Shown here: positions 10,550 through 20,342 of the stretch, piece by piece
Layout: every line of letters starts with the position of its first letter
Position numbering within the stretch: the stretch's first letter is position 1
NCBI GenBank assembly: GCA_017871115.1
Contig: JAFCIZ010000006.1
Location: forward strand, 2,790,001 to 2,854,000
Source of the DNA: Cunninghamella blakesleeana
Lineage: Eukaryota > Mucoromycota > Mucoromycetes > Mucorales > Cunninghamellaceae
Reading direction: 5' to 3'
DNA length: 64,000 nucleotides
Translations under genes and position numbers: made by a program
Notes under the pieces: generated by a model
Told to the model about the DNA's origin: nothing
Database searches by the model: none
The model's input: only the letters and a program-made list of their open reading frames with translations

Positions 10550-12480
10550 GTTATATATTAATGTTAATAATGATAATAGAGAAGAAAGAAAAAAGTGAAA
10601 AAGGGTGGCAAGAATTGATGAAAAAAAAATGCGGGATTTTAATTATAACTTTAAAAATTAATTTTCTTTACGCGATAGTTTCGCCTTTTTATCACTATTT
10701 TATTTTATCAATATTTTTATATCACTATCTCTATATTTACTATTTTTTTTATTATTCCTGATTAAAATTAGTATATAAAATTACTTGAATATAGTTTACT
10801 GAATCTAATTCACAAAAAAACGGTGTACAGTAAATATATGCAACTACAATGACGTTTTACAAAAGAACACAGCCCATATTACAATTGAAAATAAGATATA
10901 CAGCTATTATTAACTCAAGCTTACACATCCTTGAAAAACATAATATACTTTAATTTCTATTACCATCTTTTCTATTAAGGGGATGATCAAATTCCATAAA
11001 TGGACAATAATATGAATAAATTTAAAATTGTGTATATTATAAAATCAAAAGATAGGAAAAACAACAACGTAATAAAATATGAAATATATAACTAGGAAGA
11101 GCAAAAGCATTGGATACGAAACTTTCGATATCAACGCTCGAGAAAATACCCAACTGTAAAATAATCAAAAAAAGTGCCAAATTAAATAGCTTGGTTTAGA
11201 ATTTGGTGATTATTGATCAAGCTTACATTATAGAATATCGAACCTTTATATAAAACCAACTGTCAATTATGCATTACACACTAATATCAATATGCAATTA
11301 TTTTTTAAAAAATATATAAAAAAAAGAAATCTCAATTGAATAAAATGATAGTATAATGTCAAGCACCAAAGAGTCTTTTGTACATTTTAAACATGTTTAT
11401 CAACTTGACGATTTATATCATAAATAAAAATAAAAGATTTAATTATATAACATTTACATCACACTTGGCTTCGTAAAATATAGTTAACTTTTTTGTTCTG
11501 ATACCTGGATATATTTTCGCAGTCGATTCCCATCAAACAATCCTATGTAACCAAATATCACCAAATATCTTTATAATATAAAAAGATTGCTTAATGATGA
11601 AAATACTATAATGAAAATATTACAATTATTTTTACTCTTCAAAAATAAACTTATTTAATGTTAATATATTAAAACTACTATTAATTTATTTTATAGTAAA
11701 CTATAACTATTGACCAACCTTAAATTATTTTATTTCGTATCATATATTTGTGAGAGAAAAATAAAAGGACTGGCACTACAATTTTTTTTATTTTTTCAAT
11801 TTTTCTATCATGAAGAATTATTGTTTTTGTTCTTTATTTTCAACCACATTCTATCAAAAAATATATAAAAAAATAATCCTTTGATTTCTAATCATCAAGT
11901 GATTTATATCATTGTTTTAAAACAAATCATTTTATAATAGAAGTATAGAGAAATATGATTTATAATACAAACTGTGGAGCTTTTTTTTTTTTTTTTTTGA
12001 AATTTTTATAAATATTACAGAGCCTAGCCAACCTTGTTCTTTATAATAACTGAATTGCCAATTGTTTTATTATAAACGTTAAGCCTTCATGGATGCGAAA
12101 AAAATTACATTTAATTTTTTTAATGAGTACTAAAAGAACCTCATTCATTAAAACACTTTATTTTTTGTGGAAAAAAGTTATAAAGTTTTTTTTTTCAGTT
12201 CTAAAGCTAATAAATAAAGTAACATTTTATTTTAATTTTTTATTATGAATAAGAAAAATACATTATATAAAAAGAATCAGCACTGCTGAAACAATGAATA
12301 AGATAAAATTACACATATTACATTGTATATTTTTTTTTTCAAAGAAAAAAAAAATGATAATAAGATAAAAAAATAGATAATAATAAAGTATAAGAATAAT
12401 AAGTAAATAAATAATAATTAATGGATAATGATAGAGTAATAAAAATAAAAATAAAAAGAAATTTATAAATTTATATTAAT
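10550..12480. other. Intergenic, about 1.9 kb, no gene seen
   Basis: A/T-rich DNA between the LCMT1 start and the PTR2 stop. The first 150 bp hold the LCMT1 promoter, including GCGGGATTTTAATTA and ACGCGATAGTTTCGCC. Around 11090-11270 base composition is slightly less A/T-rich, but I find no frame with sustained coding character. A T18 run ends near 11998. Confidence 0.6.
10631..10645 (+). promoter_or_regulatory. GCGGGATTTTAATTA element before the LCMT1 gene
   Basis: Near match to the GCGGAATTT word, 82 bp upstream of ATG 10549. It is followed by AACTTTAAAAATTAATTTTC, which is almost repeated in front of the transporter gene. Promoter role is inferred. Confidence 0.3.
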
Positions 12481-14551
12481 TTAAAGAGCACCCTTTTCAG
12501 CTTCATATTCAGAAATATTAGCTTTATGTTTGGTATATTCATTAAGTTGTTCATCGGTACGGCCAATAGCATCATCTTCAGCATCGGTTTTATCGTTCTT
12601 ACCATGAATAGCATAAATAAGAATAGAACAAATGAAAGAAGCAATACCAATACCAGCGTACATCCATTCGAGTTTAGGATCAACGGCAACAGGGACGAGA
12701 GCAAAAGCTAAAATGGAAGAAACACAGTTGGTAAATAAGAATAAGGCCATAACCATAGATTTCATGGATTCAGGAGCTTTCTTGTAAGCATATTCTAAAC
12801 CAGTAATGGAGGCAAATACTTCAGAAAGAGCTGTGAAGATATAGGCGGGTATTTGATAAGCAGCGGAAACATTGTTTTGACCGTTTGGAGCAGATGAAGG
12901 GTCATAGTAACCAGGACCGGTGGAATAAATTAAGTGTTGAATACCAGCGGAATAAGCCATAGCAAAAGAACTGAGTAAGAAACCTAAACTAATTCTAGTG
13001 ATAGGACCAATTTGGAATCCCATACGACGGAAAGCAGGGTAAACAAGACGATCCATGATAGGGATGGCAATAATCAAGACAAGAGGATCGATGTTTTGCA
13101 TAATATCATTAGGTACATTTCCTGTCAACATAGTACCGGCTTGAGAAATAAGATTGTTAGTCATTTGAGAGTAACATAACCAGAAAATAGGATACCAACA
13201 GAAGACAATACAGGCACGTAAAGCACGCTTTAATTCATCTACAAAAATATCATCCCAAGTAGCTTTAACAGCTAATTCGGGGTGGCTAACTTGAAGAAGA
13301 GAAGGCTTACAGGCATCTAAACCACCATTAACTTTAGTACTATAATAGAGAAGTTTACCGGTTTCAACAAAGATGGAACCACGAGGGGGAGCAGAGATAT
13401 AATGGTTTCTTCCAGCAAGGACAACGATGATACCAGGTACAAACATACAGGTAGGTAAAAGGTAAGCACTCCAAAAACCAATGTTCTTTTCCATAGTTGT
13501 AGTAGCAATAGCGGATAAGGAACCGACGTTAATACTCCAGTAAAACATACTAAAGATCTTTTGATAGGTAGCTTGAGGAGTTACAATAGCCTTTGAACCA
13601 TTGGGGAGAGTTTTAACATAAGCTTTTTTAATTGTATATTGTTCAGCAATCAAAGGACTATTTAGTTCAGGAAAAAAAATTTTTTTGTTAATTTCATCAA
13701 AATAACGTATATAAATATATATATATTGGTCAATAAATTAATAACTTACCTAACATTGGCTTTAATACCGCCAGTTCCAAGACCCAAAAAGATAATGGCG
13801 ACAATAAAACCACCAAAAGTAGCACCACTTTCAATAGCAGCAGGGATAGAGGTACATGTTAAAATAATTAAACCGACCATATAGATAATAGCAAATAAAA
13901 CAATGGTTTTATATTTACCAAGGTATTGATCAGCAATTACAGCACTAAAATATTATTAGAAATAAAACGAATGGGATTAATTTCTTGGTTTATTATTTAT
14001 AAACCTCTATTTTTATATTTTATTTGTTAAGATTACTATATCTTACCCAATGATAGGAGTAATATAACACCAGAATTGGAAGAAAGTTGTTAAAGCAGTA
14101 GCAGTTTGTTGACCACGACCCATAGCACCAGGTTTTTTAGCAGGGACTATTTATATTATTAATCATAATCATATATATATATATAATTAATTACTGTTTT
14201 TCTTTATATTTTCATATTACAAGTATTTAATAAATGAAGTTAAAAAAAATATAGGAGGTATATATACTTACAGTCAGGTGTATATTCATTTTGAATATAA
14301 TTTTGGAAAGGACCAGTAAGACCATAGTAAGTAAAACGTTCACAAAATTCAATTAAAAGTACAAAGAAAGCTGAAGTAGGAAGTGAATCAGCAATTTCAG
14401 GTAAAGTCTTCCAGTCTTCTTCGGTAGGATCTACAAGTCCGTCAGAACTTGTGTGAATATCTTGTTTATGAATAGAAGAGACTTCTCTTTTTTCTTGGAC
14501 TACTTCATAAGAAGACTCAACAACCTGTGTTGTTTCTAATTTTTCTGACAT
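12481..14551 (-). CDS. PTR2: Proton-coupled di/tripeptide transporter (POT/PTR2 family)
   Basis: Four exons run leftward from ATG 14551 (MSEKLETTQ) to the stop at 12481, giving about 580 residues. The N-terminal cytosolic part has PTEEDWKTLPEIAD followed by FFVLLIEFCERFTYYGLTGP, which contains the POT signature ERFTYYG. Then come FQNYIQNEYTPD, GAMGRGQQTATALTTFFQFW, a PTR2 signature region (GLGTGGIKANVSPLIAEQY) and FYWSINVGSLSA. Later IPAYIFTALSEVFASITGLE and YKKAPESMKSMVMALFLF match the POT C-terminal half. About twelve membrane segments are visible. Members import di- and tripeptides with protons at the plasma membrane. Strong codon bias to frequent codons in the long last exon suggests high expression. 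A rightward overlapping open frame inside the C-terminus is a shadow. Confidence 0.94.
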
Positions 14552-15449
14552 TATTTTAATATAATAAAAAAAAAAGAAGAGGGAAAAAGAGTATGAAGAA
14601 AAAAAAGAGAACAAAGAGTGAAAAAATAAAAAAATTGCCAAAAAAGATTGATTTAAATAGAAAAAATAATTCAAAGTTGAAATACCGCTTTTTTTTTTTT
14701 ATTATTTTTTAAACACGATATTTTTTTTTTTATAATGATAATAATAAAAAATATTATTATACAAAATGAAAACATACTAAAACTCTCTACCATTATTATC
14801 ATTATCATTATTATTCCAATAATAAATAAAAAATTGATTTTATATATTGTTATTATTATTTCCATATATTTATGATTTTTTCTTAAAAACTATAAAATTA
14901 TACTGAAAGAGATATATTTACAAGAAATAAGCTACCATTTAGGAAATTTTATAGTAACCTTGAATTCAAGGCACATGCCAATTAATTCATTTTTGGAAAT
15001 ATATATTTTTTTTTTTCACACAACAAAATAATGATCTATTCATCCTGGGAAATTCTAATTGGTACTCAGTTCTTGACATAATATAAAAAATGAAAATCAT
15101 TTTTTTTTTTTTTTTTTGGTGTTTAGATAAGAAACTGAATTTAAATTTTACTTTTGGTTTTTTTTTTTTAATTCATTTTTTTTCTTTATAAATATGGAAA
15201 TAATCACCAAATATATACTTGATCATTCTGTTTAGTAAAGTTTCAAAGGAAAATAAACATGATGCTATCTTTTTTAATTAAAAAAAAAAAGGATTTCTTT
15301 TATAAAATAAAGAATGATATTTCTTTATAATAATTCCATTTTTTTTTCTTTAAATAAAGAGGTAATACTAGAAATAAAACAACTCAGTTTTTTTTATAGC
15401 CGTTTTAAAAAAATAAAAGTTTATTTTGCAATAATTCTTAGACTTAATT

Positions 15450-15519
15450 GGTGAGAATCAATCTCCGCGGTAGTGGAATCACCTATCGGATCATATTAGA
15501 GTAAGTGTCGTGATCAAGA
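15450..15519. promoter_or_regulatory. Higher-GC patch about 0.9 kb upstream of PTR2
   Basis: About 70 bp stand out from near-pure A/T flanks. Inside are CCGCGG, CTATCGGATCA and a spaced inverted pair, GGTGA at 15450-15454 and TCACC at 15479-15483. It could be a distal control site for PTR2 or a remnant of a small RNA gene or mobile element. I cannot assign it. Confidence 0.25.
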
Positions 15520-16061
15520 ACAAAAAATAATACATTGTCGATAAACCTTTTTTATATTCATTAATAAATATATATTTATATATGATTACGTACGTACAAT
15601 ACAAATTTAAAATAAATCAAGTACCCCAATATTTTTATAACCAAAGAATCTTAGTTATTCTTCGAAATAAAACAATACAATATTGTATATACATATATAT
15701 ATCCATATATATATATTATTTTTATATAAAAAACAAAAAAATTACAAACAATAACCTTAGTATTTATAAACATCATGTGTATTTCAATTTATAAGCAAAT
15801 AAATAGAAATATACAACATTCTTGAGTTTCTTTTTGTAAAAAAAAATAAAATAAAACAATATATATATATATAGTTCGTTTTTAAAAAAATAATAATAAA
15901 AAGAAGTAAAAAACACACAAAAAAGGAAAATGATATAAGATGAAAGAGTAGATCAGTAAGGTTTGAAAAAAATGTATTTTGTGGAACTTGAAATCAATAT
16001 TAAATAATATTTTTATTAATATGTGTTACTTGTAATTTCAAGATAAAGTTTTTTTATTTCG

Positions 16062-16091
<30 letters not shown>
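16062..16091. repeat. Poly-A tract of 30
   Basis: Uninterrupted run of 30 A between the PTR2 and ketopantoate-reductase-like genes. I see no adjacent retroposed gene or target-site duplication. Confidence 0.9.
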
Positions 16092-16093
<2 letters not shown>

Positions 16094-16616
16094 GGTTACA
16101 TCCTTTTATGATCATTTTTTTATTTTATAAGAAAAAAAGTAATGTCATTCATATTTTCATTGTTTTATATCAAATAGATATTGAAAATAAAGTAAAAATA
16201 GAAGTAGATACATGGTAAATTATTTATAAATAATAAATGTTACTATTTGATCAAATGGTAGAACTTCACACAATCCAGTAAATATCGATTAGTCTTACCC
16301 AAAAAAAAAACAGCCGAAAGGTCAACAGACAGGGATCGTGAGAATAATATGGTAGGCTCGAGTCATATATAATTTTTTTTTTCTGGATGAACCCTACTTT
16401 TTTGAATAAAGGCCAAAAATAGTAATGAAAAGGAAACAAGGTAGCTATTATTATTTACTCTTAAAAGTAGATAGATGAAATTCTGATAACCTTTTTTTAA
16501 AGCTCATCTTTTTTTTTCGCGTTTAAAGTCTCTCTTTTTTTGTTTTTTGCTTTTTTTTTTTTGCATAAATCCAATTTTTAAAAAATAAATTAATTTATTA
16601 CATATATATATGTATA

Positions 16617-17922
16617 TTACAAGTTTGATTTTTTATCAAGCAAAGTTTTTGCATTAGCTGCACTACAAAGTTGATAAATCATTTCTAAGTGAGGTACCTC
16701 TAATCCTTTGGCTTTAGCATATCTTAAGGGTGCTCCGAGAATAGCACTTACTTCCATAGGTTGTTTTCTTTCAAAATCCAATTGCCTATATTAAACAATG
16801 TATATTTATAAACACATTGGTTAGTTTTAATTGAATATACACGCATGTTTTTTTTTTAAAAAAAAAAAAAGTATATATATATATTTATGTACTTACATGG
16901 AAGGTTTATAATTTACGGCTGTAGCTTCTGTTCTCTCAATCATAGCAGTCATTTGTTCTTCCAGTTCAAAATCATACCCATAAGCATTGGCAGCGGTAAT
17001 CACTTCCTTCATAATATTCTTGACAGATGATAAAGCTTCTTTATTTCTTAAAAGTTCTGAAGTATTCATTCCAGTTAATGTACATACAGGTGAAAAAGCA
17101 GAATTCCTATTGTTATTTTTAAAAATATAATATTGATAAACAGATAAATGAATAGTCCAATTTTATTTTAACTTGTCAACCAAATATATATGTATATATA
17201 TACTTTAAATTGCTTACCAGAACAACTTTTGCCATCTTACACGTTCTACATCATCCACGTCTACAACACTGACATCTCCTTTTTCAAGCAATTTCAAAAA
17301 CTGCTGCTTTTCTTTACTATTATCTACCTTGGAACGTAAATAATTACCAACAATTAAATTTTCTGATCCAACCATTGAGATATAACCAGGTTTTATTTGT
17401 GATGTACCAATATAAGCAACAATGGAAATGATTGGGTTTTCTGGGAATCTTTCAGCAATAGCCTCCTCGACACCTAATTTATATATTCATGCACGTATAT
17501 AGGTATGTATATATAAATGGATTAGAATGACTAAAATCTTCTTTCAAAATACCAAATAACACATATATTCACTTTTTCACCCTTACTCTTATTTATTTTT
17601 ATTACTATCATTATATATATTTATAGTATTTTACCTAACCCATTTTGAATTAATACGATGGCTGTCTTTTTTGGTGTAATGGCAGATGAAATGATATCTG
17701 GTATATTGTAGACTTCTGGTAATGCCTTCAAAGTAACCATAACATAATCATAAGGTTTTCCATTACTAACGTCTACAGCTTCGTTAACTGTACGAACCAC
17801 TATTCATTTTTTCAAAAAAAGGTAATAATAATAATTATAAAAAATAAAATAAAGATGTTAATTGATAGATGTATATATATATGGATATATAAAAAAGTAA
17901 ATGATCATCATCTTATAATTTC

Positions 17923-17955
<33 letters not shown>

Positions 17956-18364
17956 GGTGAGGTTTAAATATGCCTTTTCCAAATTTTTTAGAATCTATAT
18001 TAAACCCTTCAGAATCGACGATATTATAATTGGATCTACATACAGCAGTTATTTCTGAAGAAAGTGATAAACGCCAACTATAGATACCACCAATAGCACC
18101 AGTGCCGACTACCAAAAAAATATAGTAAAAAAAAGATTTATATTGGAAGTAATTACTTTTTTATTTTAATTTAATAATAATAATAAAAATTATATTACCA
18201 GTAAGTATACGAGGTAATTGTTGTTCAGTTGACATATTAGAATAAAAACGAAATGAATTAAAAGAAAGAAAAGATGAAATAGTCGGCTTTTGAAGGTTTG
18301 ATTGGTATATTTTAGAGTAGTAAGGTATTTTCCCACACAAAGATAAAGTTTTTCTATAGATCAT
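16617..18364 (-). CDS. Ketopantoate reductase-like (ApbA/PanE) with mitochondrial-type leader
   Basis: Six exons run leftward from ATG 18364 to the TAA at 16617, giving roughly 390 residues. The first exon encodes a Ser/Lys/Arg/Tyr-rich, acid-free leader ending SFRFYSNMSTEQQ, typical of a mitochondrial presequence; a second Met (NMSTEQQ) could give a cytosolic form. The NADPH site is VGTGAIGGIYSWRL. IVLIQNGLG holds the conserved Asn, and RVRWQKLFWNSAFSPVCTL the conserved catalytic Lys region. VNYKPSMQLDFERKQPMEV holds the C-terminal PS..D...P.E motif. The fold reduces ketopantoate to pantoate for CoA synthesis, but fungi carry several ApbA-like paralogues, so the substrate is not certain. A perfect 22-bp inverted repeat begins 24 bp upstream of the start. 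Confidence 0.85.
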
Positions 18365-18894
18365 TAGTAAGGTATTATTTTTTTTAATCTATTTATTCTT
18401 TATAAATATGAATAAATTTCTTTACTTTGTAGATATTTATAAAGAATAAATAGACGCTGATAAAAATAAAAAAAAAAAGAAATGGAAAAAAGGGATAAAG
18501 AAAAAAACACACCTTTAAATTTTAATTTCTTATGCGGATATCGGAGATAGATCTCAATTATTTTTATTGACAATGACTAACAATTACTCGTAAATACACG
18601 TAAATAGATACTAAAGCTTCAAAAAAAAACTTTACATAAAAAATCATTTAAAATAAATATTATAAAAAATATAATACAACCAATTCGATTTATTTTATTA
18701 ATAAAAATAAAGTGGTATCTAAAGCAATACTATGTATTATAAATATGTGGGGTATGTTACTTAAATTTCCATTAAAAGGAATTTATTGTTTTCAACAATA
18801 GCATCTATATATATAGTACATCATATCGTTCTCAAAATAATAGTTTTTTTTTATTACCAGTTTAATTACAATCATCATCTATATACATATATCA
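18365..18894. other. Intergenic between the RCC1 gene and the ketopantoate-reductase-like gene
   Basis: 530 bp between two tandem minus-strand genes. It contains the large inverted repeat at 18388-18454. TGCGGATATCGG at 18532-18543 resembles the GCGGA words in other 5' flanks. No gene seen. Confidence 0.6.
18388..18454. repeat. Perfect 22-bp inverted repeat, 23-nt loop, just upstream of a start codon
   Basis: The left arm 18388-18409 begins TCTATTTATTC and ends TATAAATAT. The right arm 18433-18454 is its exact reverse complement; the spacer is 23 nt. The proximal arm ends 24 bp before ATG 18364, so if transcription of that gene starts upstream of 18454 the leader would fold into a 22-bp stem. 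Alternatives are a very small foldback element or a cruciform-forming promoter site. All 22 pairs were checked base by base. Confidence 0.9.
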
Positions 18895-20130
18895 TTATAA
18901 ATTAAAATTGAGACCAATAAAAGATGTACCACATCCAGCACCTATTATAATATTTTTATTTTGATCACCCTCAATATCAAGTATTTTTATAGATTCAGGC
19001 GTCGATACATCATCTTTCTCTGTTGTACAATTACCATGCTCGTTCCAGCCCCAAGCAAATATTTCCCCATTACATAAAGTAGCAAGCATATGCTCAGATC
19101 CAGCAACAATATTTTTAATTTCCTTCAAACCGTGTTGTAATTGGGAATGGTCATCTCTACCCCACATGTATAATTCACCTTTAGTTGTTAGTATTAAACT
19201 TGAATGCCATCCTGTTGCTATTTTACATATCTGGCGGTGATTACCACCATCACTATCTTTGTAAAAATCATTATTTATACTAATGCTTTTTTCCAAAGTA
19301 TCAATCACTCCATTCAATGGTGCTGATGTATCTACTTGCCCATATTTATTTGACCCACAACCATAAACTTTATTCCGTTCATGATTTAATAAAAGAGTAT
19401 GAAGATGCCCACAAGCGATTTGAGTTATTTTTTCTGGCAAACATATTTTAAAAGGTGACACGATATAAGTAGGTTTGGTGATGCTTTTTTTTTCCTTGCC
19501 ATTATCATCGCCAGTATAAATAGAATTAACTATATTGTCTAAAGGCCCGAGTTGACCATGCTTTCCCCATCCCCATCCATAAACGTTCCCATGTCTATCT
19601 AATGCTACACAGTGCCTCCAACCACAAGCAACTGATTGAATATCCTTTAATATGTCAGGCGCGATTCTCTTTAATTCTAATTGATCTTCTTTCATTATCG
19701 ATCCTAATTCACCAAATTTACTACTACCTACTCCAAATACTTGTCCCTTATCATTTACTAATAAGGTGCTTGCCCATCCACAAGTCACATCTTGCCAAAC
19801 ATGCTGAGACCACCGCTCTTGGTATATTGTCCAAGGAAAGGTATATTCATTTTGATTTATCAAAGATGTAGTGGTAGCAGTAGTAGTAGTATTTTCTTGT
19901 TGTTTCTTTTCCCATATTTTTTGTTGTTGTGATCCTAGTTGTGAAGATCCAGTAATATATACTTTTCCCGATTCTGTTAATACAATAGAATGATTGCCTC
20001 CTCCTACTATTTTTTTTATTTTTTCGTTGGTGGGTATCCCTATACATGGCTGAGGTTTATTTATGTCTTCTAAATGCCCAATCCCTAATTGCCCATTTCC
20101 GTTTGAACCAAAACCATATAGTTTATTCAT
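18895..20130 (-). CDS. ATS1: RCC1-repeat protein, ATS1/KTI13-like
   Basis: A single exon of 411 residues, unusual in this intron-rich window. It is built of RCC1 beta-propeller repeats: LYGFGSNGNGQLGIGHLEDI at the start, KKIVGGGNHSIVLTESGKVY, DVTCGWASTLLVNDKGQVFG, SVACGWRHCVALDRHGNVYG and QIACGHLHTLLLN. These are followed by KIATGWHSSLILTTKGELYM, IVAGSEHMLATL and FAWGWNEHGNC. Length and the start at the first repeat resemble yeast Ats1/Kti13 (333 residues), which with Kti11/Dph3 serves diphthamide synthesis and Elongator tRNA modification. RCC1 proper and SERGEF are alternatives; no nuclear localisation N-terminus is seen, which argues against RCC1 itself. Divergent with DDB1. Confidence 0.72.
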   Translation of the reverse strand: MNKLYGFGSNGNGQLGIGHLEDINKPQPCIGIPTNEKIKKIVGGGNHSIVLTESGKVYITGSSQLGSQQQKIWEKKQQENTTTTATTTSLINQNEYTFPWTIYQERWSQHVWQDVTCGWASTLLVNDKGQVFGVGSSKFGELGSIMKEDQLELKRIAPDILKDIQSVACGWRHCVALDRHGNVYGWGWGKHGQLGPLDNIVNSIYTGDDNGKEKKSITKPTYIVSPFKICLPEKITQIACGHLHTLLLNHERNKVYGCGSNKYGQVDTSAPLNGVIDTLEKSISINNDFYKDSDGGNHRQICKIATGWHSSLILTTKGELYMWGRDDHSQLQHGLKEIKNIVAGSEHMLATLCNGEIFAWGWNEHGNCTTEKDDVSTPESIKILDIEGDQNKNIIIGAGCGTSFIGLNFNL

Positions 20131-20342
20131 ATAATGTAGTAGTATTATTAAATAATAAATATATTATACACGCTGAAAAAAAAAGAAAAAAAAATTGATA
20201 GAAAAGAAAGGGAAAGAAAAAAAATTCCGCCTAAAAATAAATTATATGCAAATTTTTCTTCGCGAAAAAATTTTAAGTAGCGCAATTTTTATTTCTCGCA
20301 CTTCATATTTTTTTTCTTTCCTTTCATTTTTTAACAAGAGTC
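20131..20342. promoter_or_regulatory. Bidirectional promoter, ATS1-like / DDB1
   Basis: Only 212 bp separate the two start codons. The region has GCGGAATTT on the minus strand (20222-20230), the palindrome TTCGCGAA at 20259-20266 (E2F/SBF-like) and GTAGCGCAATTT at about 20276. These are nearly all the G/C in the region. Use by both genes is inferred from spacing. Confidence 0.5.
20222..20230 (-). promoter_or_regulatory. GCGGAATTT word between ATS1-like gene and DDB1
   Basis: Exact nine-base match, on the minus strand, 92 bp from the ATS1-like start and 113 bp from the DDB1 start. See also 493-501 and 59357-59365. Confidence 0.35.

Larger units (their letters stand above)
14552..16616. other. 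Intergenic, about 2.1 kb, upstream of PTR2
   Basis: Mostly homopolymer-rich A/T DNA. It contains a short higher-GC patch at 15450-15519 and a 30-base poly-A at 16062-16091. A second slightly GC-richer patch lies at about 16260-16365, downstream of the ketopantoate-reductase-like gene. No convincing coding frame on either strand. Confidence 0.6.

Noticed and set aside
10561..10761. 66-codon open frame upstream of the LCMT1 gene
   Set aside because: It spans the LCMT1 promoter and leader and reads as Lys-rich then Phe/Tyr-rich filler.
12526..12711. Plus-strand open frame inside PTR2, and other antisense frames inside ATS1-like, DOP1 and UBP12-type exons
   Set aside because: Shadows of well-supported genes on the opposite strand.
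16062..16091. Poly-A tract as the tail of a retroposed gene
   Set aside because: No coding-like sequence upstream of it and no target-site duplication seen. Plain slippage fits.
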